Shown: one piece after another, positions 1 to 5,483 of the stretch
Layout: every line of letters starts with the position of its first letter
Numbering within the stretch: the first letter of the stretch is position 1
Assembly (NCBI GenBank): GCA_945871455.1
Contig: CAMBXJ010000168.1
Span: 1-8,418, forward strand
Direction of reading: 5' to 3'
Length of the DNA stretch: 8,418 nt
Origin: Asaia bogorensis
GTDB lineage: Bacteria > Pseudomonadota > Alphaproteobacteria > Acetobacterales > Acetobacteraceae
Position numbers and translations under genes: made by a program
Notes under the pieces: model-generated
Seen by the model: only the letters and a program-made list of their open reading frames with translations
Told to the model about the DNA's origin: nothing
The model's database searches: none

Positions 1-2
1 CA

Positions 3-674
3 ATGAGCCGCGATGCCATCCTGAACGCGGTGCGCCGAGGCCTGAAGCGTGGCCCCCTGCCGGCCGATCAGATCGCCATGCTGCGCGGGCGGCTGGACGG
101 TCACCCGCGGCATTTGATCCCGGCTCGGTCCCGCCTGCCGCATGCGGAGCAGGTCGATCTGTTCGTGCGCAATGTGGAGAAGGAGTTCGGCTCGGTGACC
201 CGCGTGCCGGACCTCGATGCGGTGCCCGGGGTGGTGGCCGAGTTCCTGGCGGCGCAAAACCTGCCGACATCGTTCGTGATGGCACCGCATCCGGAGTTGC
301 GGGCGGTGCCATGGTCGAACCGCCCGTTGCTGGAAATCCGCGAAGGGCGGGCGCAGGCGACGGACCTGGTCAGTGTGCAGCATGCGTTCGCGGGGATCGC
401 CGAAACCGGAACATTGATGCTACCCAGCGCCCCGGAACGCCCCACCACGTTGAATTTGCTGGCGGATACCGAGATCGTGGTGTTGCGCGCGTCTCGCCTG
501 GTTGGCGCCTATGAGGAGGCGTGGGATCTGCTGCGCGCCGACATGGGTGGCATGCCGCGCAATGTGATGCTGGTCACCGGCCCGTCTCGGTCCGCTGATA
601 TCGAGCAGACGTTGGAACTGGGCGCACATGGGCCTCGGCAGTTGCATGTGGTGCTGGTGGAGGATCCGGGATAG
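3..674 (+). CDS. lutC: LutC/YkgG-type lactate utilization protein C (LUD domain)
   Basis: This 223-residue protein belongs to the LUD-domain family. LutC works with the iron-sulfur proteins LutA and LutB to oxidise L-lactate to pyruvate in the cytoplasm. Seen in the sequence: the family signature GIAETGT at residues 131-137, a TLNLL stretch after it, then LVGAYEEAW at 166-174, and the C-terminal block TGPSRSADIEQTLELGAHGP at 192-211 followed by a hydrophobic strand ending LHVVLVED. The length is normal for LutC and the gene ends in TAG. The ATG at 3 overlaps a TGA at 4-6 in the frame CAA-TGA, so the gene before it, probably lutB (inference, outside the window), appears to end there in a translationally coupled ATGA junction. 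It is the last gene of its unit, because the next gene converges on it across a structured repeat region. Confidence in the family is high; the lactate role assumes the usual lutAB neighbours. Confidence 0.93.
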   Translation: MSRDAILNAVRRGLKRGPLPADQIAMLRGRLDGHPRHLIPARSRLPHAEQVDLFVRNVEKEFGSVTRVPDLDAVPGVVAEFLAAQNLPTSFVMAPHPELRAVPWSNRPLLEIREGRAQATDLVSVQHAFAGIAETGTLMLPSAPERPTTLNLLADTEIVVLRASRLVGAYEEAWDLLRADMGGMPRNVMLVTGPSRSADIEQTLELGAHGPRQLHVVLVEDPG

Positions 675-692
675 CCGCACGCCTTGGACCGT

Positions 693-960
693 CGGGGGAG
701 GGAAGAAAGAATTGGGGATCCGCCCCAAACCCCGCGAGGGGCTTTGCCCCCTCGACCCCCACCAAGGCTGGGCCTTGGATGCCGTTTATGGGGTCAGGGG
801 TGAAAGGGGGCCGACACGGACGTTGAAACGCCATGGTCGGCCCCCTTTCACCCCTGACCCAATGACTCGCGGTCCAGGGGCCGCAGCCCCTGGTGGGCTC
901 GAAGGGCGAAGCCCTCGCGGGGTCCGGGGCGGAGCCCCGTGTCTTTCTCTCCCTCCCCCG
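693..960. repeat. Inverted pair of ~125-bp hairpin-rich repeats between convergent genes
   Basis: This gene-free stretch contains two diverged copies of one repeat unit in opposite orientation, at 693-815 and 836-960, around a 20-bp centre. Read on opposite strands, both begin CGGGGGAGGGA, pass through the same series of small hairpins (GGGG-NTCC-GCCCC, then a GAGGGGC stem, then a CCA stem) and end in a 25-bp block that is identical in the two arms (791-815 and 836-860, perfect inverted repeat). The outer parts differ at many positions but the stems stay paired. It fills the gap between lutC (+) and the MFS gene (-), which transcribe towards each other, so a two-way terminator or REP/BIME-like role is plausible (inference). 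No run of T follows the stems, so it is not a classical intrinsic terminator. From memory, GC-rich motifs like these are scattered through Acetobacteraceae genomes. Confidence 0.85.
791..860. repeat. Perfect 25-bp inverted repeat (core of the repeat pair)
   Basis: The arms at 791-815 and 836-860 are exact reverse complements over 25 bp, and pairing stops at both ends (790/861 and 816/835). The 20-bp centre contains a smaller CGTT-GA-AACG hairpin at 821-830. As RNA from either strand this would form a very stable hairpin between the 3' ends of lutC and the MFS gene. Perfect identity here, against clear divergence in the rest of the two units, suggests either recent conversion between the arms or selection on the core. 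Confidence 0.9.
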
Positions 961-985
961 ATTGCCCTGGCAGTCGTGCGTCGCC

Positions 986-2170
986 TCACCGCGTCGGCCA
1001 CAGCAAGCACACCACCGCGGACAGGGCCAGAACCGCCACCGCGATGTAGCTGCTGCCATATCCGCCCAGCACGCCCACCGCGACACCGAAGGCCGGCGGG
1101 ATCAGCATCACGGACGAAAACATCATCGCGGTGCCGAGACCGGTCGCCTCGGTCCGGCGCGCGCCGCCCAGGGCCGCGAACTCCGCATAGGCGACGCCGG
1201 TATAGGCGCAGGCGGTGCAGCCGGCGAACACCGCCACCGCGGCCAGCCCCGCCACCGGCCAGGCGGGGCCGAACTGCCCGACCACGATCGCGGCCACCGC
1301 CATCCCCACCCCGTGCACGGCCAAAGTCTGCGTCGGGGTCAGGAACCGATCCGCCACCCAGCCCCAGATCGGGCGGCTGACCGAGCCGGCCACCTGGTAC
1401 ACCGCGAGCAGCCACCCCGCCGTCACCAGGTCCAGCTTCACCACGCTGGTCAGATGCACGGTCATGAAAGCAACGAATGTCAGTTGCAATCCGGAATAGA
1501 TGAACGACGCATAGGACAGCCGCCTTATGCGTCCATCCGCCAGCAGCAGGAATGGTTGCAACAAGGTGCGCCCGAACGCGGGACGAGCCGGTTCCCGGTC
1601 TCGGTCCCAGCTTCGGCGGGGGATTTCCATCAGGCAGATCAACACCACCATGGGGATCAGTTCCAGCGCCAAGGCGCCTCGCCAACCCAGCAACGGGACC
1701 AGCGGCGGCAGCATCAGGGCCGCGCAGACGCCGCCGAGGGGGACGCCGATCTGGCGGAGTGACATGACCATGTTGAAGATGGGGCGTGGGGTGTGCGGGA
1801 CCAGCAGGTGGGCGCTGGCGGGCGCCGAGGCGCCGTAGGCCAGCCCCAGCACCAGGGCGGCGAACGCCAGTTGCGCGACGCTGGACCCGGTGGCGGCGAT
1901 GGCGATCATCCCCGTGGCCGCCAGCAGCACCGCCTGCGTCGCCCGGACGCCTCCATGGCGGCGGATCAGGCCGGGCGAGATCAGCGCCGAGATCACCCCC
2001 ACGCCATACGCAATCGCCACGAACCCGCCCGCCAACGTGCCCGGCACGTCCAGATCGGCCGCGACGGCGGGGGCGAGCGTCGGCAGCGAATAAAGCGCCA
2101 TCGTCGCCAACGTCTGCACCGCCAACGTCGCCGTCAGCGGCCATACGGGGATGCGGTTTCCCGGACTCAA
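986..2170 (-). CDS. MFS transporter
   Basis: This integral inner-membrane carrier belongs to the major facilitator superfamily and is about 394 residues long, the usual size. About twelve hydrophobic segments can be read, from VWPLTATLAVQTLATMALYS near the N-terminus to YIAVAVLALSAVVCLLWP at the C-terminus. A basic loop in the first half (LIRRHGG) and GWVADRF in the second half match the MFS motif A position (GxxxDR). SLRQIGVPLGG in the first half resembles a conserved helix-5 signature. The start is chosen as a TTG at 2170-2168 that overlaps the TGA of the upstream dehydrogenase (2169-2167), giving a TTGA junction; no good ribosome-binding site precedes it, which fits translational coupling. 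A longer frame from a TTG at 2233 is possible but would overlap the dehydrogenase by 67 bp with no hydrophobic content. The substrate cannot be told; it is probably the compound handled by the dehydrogenase, or its product (inference). Confidence 0.85.
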   Translation of the reverse strand: MSPGNRIPVWPLTATLAVQTLATMALYSLPTLAPAVAADLDVPGTLAGGFVAIAYGVGVISALISPGLIRRHGGVRATQAVLLAATGMIAIAATGSSVAQLAFAALVLGLAYGASAPASAHLLVPHTPRPIFNMVMSLRQIGVPLGGVCAALMLPPLVPLLGWRGALALELIPMVVLICLMEIPRRSWDRDREPARPAFGRTLLQPFLLLADGRIRRLSYASFIYSGLQLTFVAFMTVHLTSVVKLDLVTAGWLLAVYQVAGSVSRPIWGWVADRFLTPTQTLAVHGVGMAVAAIVVGQFGPAWPVAGLAAVAVFAGCTACAYTGVAYAEFAALGGARRTEATGLGTAMMFSSVMLIPPAFGVAVGVLGGYGSSYIAVAVLALSAVVCLLWPTR

Positions 2171-2958
2171 GTACCAGCAGCCGGCCTTGTGCCGCCATAC
2201 AGCATCCAGCCGCGGATCGCCGCCCAGCCGCAATCGACCGGGATGTTCACCCCCGTCACCGCCGAGGCGCGATCCGACAGCAGGAATTCAACGGTCTCGC
2301 CGACTTCCGGCGGCTCCACCGCGCGGCCCAGCGCCATCGAGTCACCCGGATTGCCGCGATACCGCGCGCCGGCCTGCATCCGCGCTCGCACCCTGGGGAC
2401 CAACGTCACCCCGGGCGAGACCGCGTTGACCCGCACCCCGGCGCGGCCCCACTCGCCGGCGAGGCACTCGGTCAGGTTGATCACCGCCGCCTTGGCCGGG
2501 CCATAGGCGAACAGCGGCGATCCGCCCATGCCGCTGGTCGAGGCGATGTTGACGATGGCCCCCTGCTTGCGCTCCGCCATGCCGGACCCGAAGGCCTTGC
2601 AGGCATGGAAGACGCCGTCGAGATTGACGCTGATCAGCCGTTCCCAATCGTCGTGGGAGGCATCGGCCGCCGGGATCGTCGAGTCCTGGAACGTGCCGGA
2701 GGACACCACAAGGGCGTAGGGCGGCGCATGGGTGGCCTCTATCTCCCGCGCCAATCCCGCCATCACCGCCCCATCCGTCACATCCCCATGCCACGCTCGG
2801 CCGTTCAGTTCCGCCGCCATGGCCTGGGCGTTGTCCATGTCCCGGTCGACGATCGCGAGTTTCCAGCCTCGTTCGGCCAGGATCCGAGCGGTGGCCGCGC
2901 CGATGCCGTTGCCCCCGCCGATGACGACCGCGAGCCGTCCCTTGCCGGTATCGCCCAT
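2167..2958 (-). CDS. Short-chain dehydrogenase/reductase (SDR)
   Basis: This 263-residue classical SDR is a cytosolic NAD(P)-dependent oxidoreductase acting on an alcohol or carbonyl group. Seen in the protein: the cofactor motif GGGNGIG at 14-20, an acidic residue after the second strand (VDRD, D38) that usually favours NAD(H), the acid-binding D59 in GDV, N112 in VNLDGVF, and a catalytic set of S140, Y152 and K156 (YGPAK). The usual NNAG motif reads VSSG at 85-88, and the first strand is VIGGG rather than VTGG. The start is the ATG at 2958, because GGGGGAG lies six bases upstream (2971-2965) and the fold begins right after it. The open frame continues upstream to about 3201, but that part is low-complexity and not protein-like. 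It is the first gene of a unit with the MFS transporter. The substrate is unknown, since SDR sequences rarely reveal it. Confidence 0.93.
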   Translation of the reverse strand: MGDTGKGRLAVVIGGGNGIGAATARILAERGWKLAIVDRDMDNAQAMAAELNGRAWHGDVTDGAVMAGLAREIEATHAPPYALVVSSGTFQDSTIPAADASHDDWERLISVNLDGVFHACKAFGSGMAERKQGAIVNIASTSGMGGSPLFAYGPAKAAVINLTECLAGEWGRAGVRVNAVSPGVTLVPRVRARMQAGARYRGNPGDSMALGRAVEPPEVGETVEFLLSDRASAVTGVNIPVDCGWAAIRGWMLYGGTRPAAGT

Positions 2959-3242
2959 GGTTTTCTCCCCCGTTTTGGTGCTGGGGGAGTCTGGCATTGG
3001 TGGGGGGTGTTCGTCGATTGGTAGGGGGGCCGGCTTCACACCTCCTGACTGGTCGGTTGGCACTCTCTCTCGCGATGCCATTGCCCTGGGCGCCGCGGTT
3101 TGATCGGTAGCGGGGCGAGGCGGTTTTCGATCCGAGCCTTGGGTCATGACTGACGCCTGAGCGGATTTCGGCGATGTACCGACTGCGGACGTCGATGACA
3201 CCGCTGCGGAACGCCAAGACGCCGTGATCTCTGTGCATCTAA

Positions 3243-3273
3243 TTTATACAACGGGAAAGCCCCTTAATTTCAA
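3243..3273 (-). promoter_or_regulatory. Possible sigma-70 promoter for the dehydrogenase-transporter unit
   Basis: On the minus strand TTGAAA (3273-3268) is followed after 19 bases by TATAAA (3248-3243). The hexamers are good but the spacer is two bases longer than ideal, and transcription from here would give an untranslated leader of about 280 bases. It lies at the AT-rich edge of the composition change, where such matches arise easily by chance. This is a weak call. Confidence 0.25.
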
Positions 3274-3276
3274 GGC

Positions 3277-3368
3277 TCCGGTTTTGGTTTGTAATTCTTG
3301 AGTTCTGCACATGGCCGCGTTGGAGCGGACTTACATAATAACGGTCTGGCGCTCCTTCCGGTTTTGGT
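3277..3368. repeat. 12-bp direct repeat, TCCGGTTTTGGT, spaced 80 bp
   Basis: TCCGGTTTTGGT occurs at 3277-3288 and again, exactly, at 3357-3368, a distance of 80 bp. The flanking bases differ on both sides. The copies could be binding sites for a regulator of the kinase or the dehydrogenase, or marks of a past insertion or duplication; the sequence does not decide. Confidence 0.6.
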
Positions 3369-3481
3369 ATCGCGGTCGAAGCGTAAACGTCGCCACCCAC
3401 GGCCCCATAGCCGCCGAATCAGAAACCGCTGCGGCGGTCGTTTCAACTCTGCCCCTGTTCGCGCCGCGACGCTTTACGGAA

Positions 3482-3513
3482 CTACGCGCCGCTTCGGCCC
3501 TTGCGGCCCGTAG
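3482..3513. repeat. Imperfect palindrome/hairpin upstream of the kinase gene
   Basis: CTACG (3482-3486) and GCCGC (3488-3492) pair with GCGGC (3503-3507) and CGTAG (3509-3513), giving ten base pairs with one C-C mismatch around a ten-base loop. It ends 49 bases before the kinase ATG and is followed by GTAGTTT. It could be the terminator of a lost upstream gene, since a short T run follows, or an operator or mRNA structure controlling the kinase. No position-specific evidence separates these options. Confidence 0.6.
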
Positions 3514-3550
3514 GTAGTTTCCGATCCTCCCGTGGGCCGTCGTCGTTCCG

Positions 3551-3556
3551 TATGAT
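3551..3556 (+). promoter_or_regulatory. -10-like TATGAT placing transcription start at the kinase ATG
   Basis: TATGAT matches the -10 consensus at five of six positions and ends seven bases before the ATG at 3563, so transcription from it would begin at or next to the start codon and make a leaderless mRNA. There is no purine-rich ribosome-binding site before that ATG, which fits. No convincing -35 element is seen at the expected distance (around 3528-3533), so this remains a candidate. Confidence 0.35.
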
Positions 3557-3562
3557 AAGTGC

Positions 3563-4693
3563 ATGTTGCACGAATTCCTTACTGAAAACCGTGGTGACTT
3601 GCTAAACCGTTGCAAGGCGAGGGTCGCTCAGAGGCACTCACCCATCTCTTCCGACGAGGAGTTGGAACACGGGATACCACTCTTTCTTGACCAGCTTATC
3701 AGTATGCTCCAAGCGCCCGAGCCTATTCCAGACCCCAAGGCTCCGAATCCAACGAACGAGGGGGAGGCAGGCTCCGAGATGGGCAAAACCGCGACGCGGC
3801 ACGGGCGCGAGCTAATGCAGCGGGGGTACTCCGTTGAGCAGGTCGTTCGCGAATATGGCGATCTTTGCCAGGAAATAACTGGCCTGGCGATAGAACGAAA
3901 TGTCCCGATCCAGGTCGAAGAATTTCGAATACTTAACAGGTGCCTAGACAACGGAATCGCGGATGCGGTCACCGAGTTTGGTTACCAGCGCGACTCTTTA
4001 ATGGCGCTTGACCACGCTGAGTCTTTGAATGAGCGCCTAGGCTTTCTGGCACATGAGCTGCGAAACTTCATCCAAAAGGCAGTGTTTTCCGTTTCAGTCA
4101 TCAAAAGCGGAAAGGCGGGGATAGCCGGGGCCGTCGGAGTCGTATTGGACAATAGCCTGGTTGGAATGAGCAATCTCGTTGATCGCTCTCTTGCCGAAGT
4201 GCGATTGACAGCCGGAATGCCGGCGCGATACCAACTCTTCTCCGTTGCCGATTTCATATCGGACACGGCAATCTCTGCGTCACTTGAAGCGACCTCCTAC
4301 GGGTGCAGATTGACCGTCTCGGAAATTGACCGAACACTTGCGGTCAATGCCGACCGGGATATGCTTTTCTCAGCGGTTGGAAACCTGCTGCAAAACGCAT
4401 TCAAGTTCACCAAGCGCTATTCCGAAGTCAAATTGAACGCATACGCAGAGGGGGATCGTATTCTGATCAGCGTAGAAGATGACGGCCCTGGTCTTGCTCC
4501 GGGCGAATCGGAAACAATATTTCTCCCATTCAGTCAAAATGGCGCTGATAAGTCTGGAGTGGGACTCGGACTGGCAATATGCCGGCGCAGCACCGAGGTG
4601 AACAACGGAGTCCTCAGTGTCCGTAACATTCCAGGCTCTGGGTGCGTTTTCACCATTGACCTGCCCCGGCACTCACTCCCCGAGCCTACTTGA
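3563..4693 (+). CDS. Soluble sensor histidine kinase with RsbRD-like N-terminal domain
   Basis: This 376-residue cytoplasmic kinase would autophosphorylate on histidine and pass the phosphate to a response regulator. No membrane segment or signal peptide is visible. The N-terminus (about 1-145) resembles the helical RsbRD/RsbT co-antagonist type sensor domain. The H-box is FLAHELRN at 161-168 with H164 as the phosphate acceptor; the proline usual after it is replaced by F169. The ATPase domain has an N-box with N274 and N278, a G1 box DDGPG at 306-310, an F-box FLPFSQ at 320-325 and a G2 box GVGLGLAI at 332-339, so it looks active. The ATG at 3563 is kept because MLHEFLTENR is a typical family start, although no ribosome-binding site precedes it. 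Codon choice is clearly less GC-biased than in the flanking metabolic genes, which suggests transfer. No response regulator is nearby, so it is an orphan kinase. Confidence 0.9.
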   Translation: MLHEFLTENRGDLLNRCKARVAQRHSPISSDEELEHGIPLFLDQLISMLQAPEPIPDPKAPNPTNEGEAGSEMGKTATRHGRELMQRGYSVEQVVREYGDLCQEITGLAIERNVPIQVEEFRILNRCLDNGIADAVTEFGYQRDSLMALDHAESLNERLGFLAHELRNFIQKAVFSVSVIKSGKAGIAGAVGVVLDNSLVGMSNLVDRSLAEVRLTAGMPARYQLFSVADFISDTAISASLEATSYGCRLTVSEIDRTLAVNADRDMLFSAVGNLLQNAFKFTKRYSEVKLNAYAEGDRILISVEDDGPGLAPGESETIFLPFSQNGADKSGVGLGLAICRRSTEVNNGVLSVRNIPGSGCVFTIDLPRHSLPEPT

Positions 4694-4869
4694 TGGGCAG
4701 CATCCCCCGTCGGAACCGCACCACCCTCATTCGTTAATGGTCCGTGAGACGCGCGGTATGTTCCGAAAATCCTGAATTGTGAACCAACCATCCCCAATGG
4801 GGCGAGCAGGGTGCATACCGCCTGGATTGCGTATCCCCTCAGACGGCCCATGAATATGGACGACCTTTC

Positions 4870-5172
4870 TCAAATTCCGCTGAGCAACGCATCGATCGCC
4901 CGGACAATCTGGTCGCGTTCCGCCGCGAGCGTTCCCACCGAACGGCCCATCTGAGAGACCGAAATACTTGCCATGTTCTGGGTCATGAGCATGAACGCGG
5001 CGCCATTGAAGGGCAGCACCGGAGTAAGCGTTTTCACGGGGATGCGCGGCGCGATGGCGCAAGGGACCAAGGGAACCACAACCCGGGTCGCCAGGTCCTC
5101 CAACAACCGCGATTGGACACCGACGATGAACCCGTTGCGGCCACGCGGCATCGGGGAGACGGCGGACTGCAT
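4870..5172 (-). CDS. ccdB: CcdB-type toxin (DNA gyrase poison)
   Basis: This 100-residue protein is the usual CcdB length (about 101). CcdB binds the GyrA subunit and traps gyrase on cleaved DNA. Recognised parts are VQSRLLEDLATRVVVPLVP at residues 19-37, LTPVLPFNGAAFMLMTQNMAS in the middle (about 50-70), ISVSQMG after it, and a C-terminal helix DQIVRAIDALLSGI. The final Gly-Ile matches the functional tail of F-plasmid CcdB, but the Trp just before it there is Ser here; from memory some chromosomal homologues such as Vibrio CcdB also lack that Trp, so this alone does not imply inactivity. The ATG at 5172 shares its first base with the TGA of ccdA (TGATG), the classic coupled order of antitoxin then toxin. 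A longer frame from 5220 would overlap ccdA without matching the family. The first 18 residues are unusual, with few of the expected strand residues. Confidence 0.88.
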   Translation of the reverse strand: MQSAVSPMPRGRNGFIVGVQSRLLEDLATRVVVPLVPCAIAPRIPVKTLTPVLPFNGAAFMLMTQNMASISVSQMGRSVGTLAAERDQIVRAIDALLSGI

Positions 5173-5387
5173 CAGAACCGGCGGAATTCTTCCAAAGGAA
5201 GCCCGTGCTGCGCGATCCATTCGTTATAGCAGTCGATAGCGGCCCGGTTTTCTTGCTGCCAATGACGGCCTCGCTCAGACAGGTCGTCACCTGCCGGCAC
5301 GATGGCAGTCATCAACAGCGGGGCAGCGTCAGCCGACGTATCCTGCTGGCCGGTACGCGTGGCCTTGGTAACATGGATCTTGTTCAT
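5172..5387 (-). CDS. ccdA: CcdA-type antitoxin with degenerate N-terminal domain
   Basis: CcdA neutralises CcdB through its flexible C-terminal tail and represses the operon through an N-terminal ribbon-helix-helix dimer. Here the tail is clear: HWQQENRAAIDCYNEWIAQ (42-60) followed by HGLPLEEFRRF to the end matches the toxin-binding region of CcdA proteins. The N-terminus (1-41) does not. It runs from MNKIHVTKATR to DDLSERGR with no continuous ribbon-helix-helix, and about 15-20 residues normally lying between the LSE turn and the RW..EN motif appear to be missing. The protein is 71 residues. The ATG at 5387 is the nearest sensible start, although no strong ribosome-binding site precedes it. 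The TGA overlaps the ccdB ATG by one base. Toxin neutralisation may remain while operator binding is lost (inference). Confidence 0.75.
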   Translation of the reverse strand: MNKIHVTKATRTGQQDTSADAAPLLMTAIVPAGDDLSERGRHWQQENRAAIDCYNEWIAQHGLPLEEFRRF

Positions 5388-5483
5388 GCAGCCAGAATAC
5401 CCCTGATCGAGCGCGGAATGCCAGTTTTCTGCCGGCTTTGGCGCACGTCGTGGCTGGTCTTTCCGGGATGAACTCGACCGGGC

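Larger units (their letters stand above)
2959..3562. other. 604-bp gene-free region with a composition boundary near 3240
   Basis: This region separates the dehydrogenase (-) from the kinase (+) and should hold the promoters of both. From 2959 to about 3238 it is GC-rich like the flanks; open frames exist on both strands but none has recognisable domains or a ribosome-binding site. From about 3240 it turns visibly AT-richer and stays so through the kinase gene. It contains a 12-bp direct repeat (3277-3288 and 3357-3368) and a strong imperfect palindrome (3482-3513). Short frames at 3298-3517 were examined and not accepted as genes. Decayed remnants of an inserted gene are possible but cannot be named. 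Confidence 0.6.

Noticed and set aside
675..985. CRISPR array
   Set aside because: The repeats are inverted and structured with no regular spacers, so this is a palindromic repeat element rather than an array.
786..2198. Long minus-strand frame of 470 codons overlapping the transporter gene
   Set aside because: It is a shadow frame created by high GC; its translation is Gly/Arg-rich with no domain, while the overlapping frame encodes twelve membrane segments.
2959..3201. N-terminal extension of the dehydrogenase
   Set aside because: The extension is low-complexity and Pro/Ser-rich, while a strong ribosome-binding site sits just before the ATG at 2958 where the fold begins.
3298..3517. Two overlapping plus-strand frames of about 70 codons before the kinase
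   Set aside because: No domain, no ribosome-binding site, and both run through the palindrome at 3482-3513.
4694..4869. Possible terminator (CCCC-AAT-GGGG at 4792-4802) or gene remnant between the kinase and ccdB
   Set aside because: A four-pair stem without a T run is too weak, and no frame there shows a recognisable domain.
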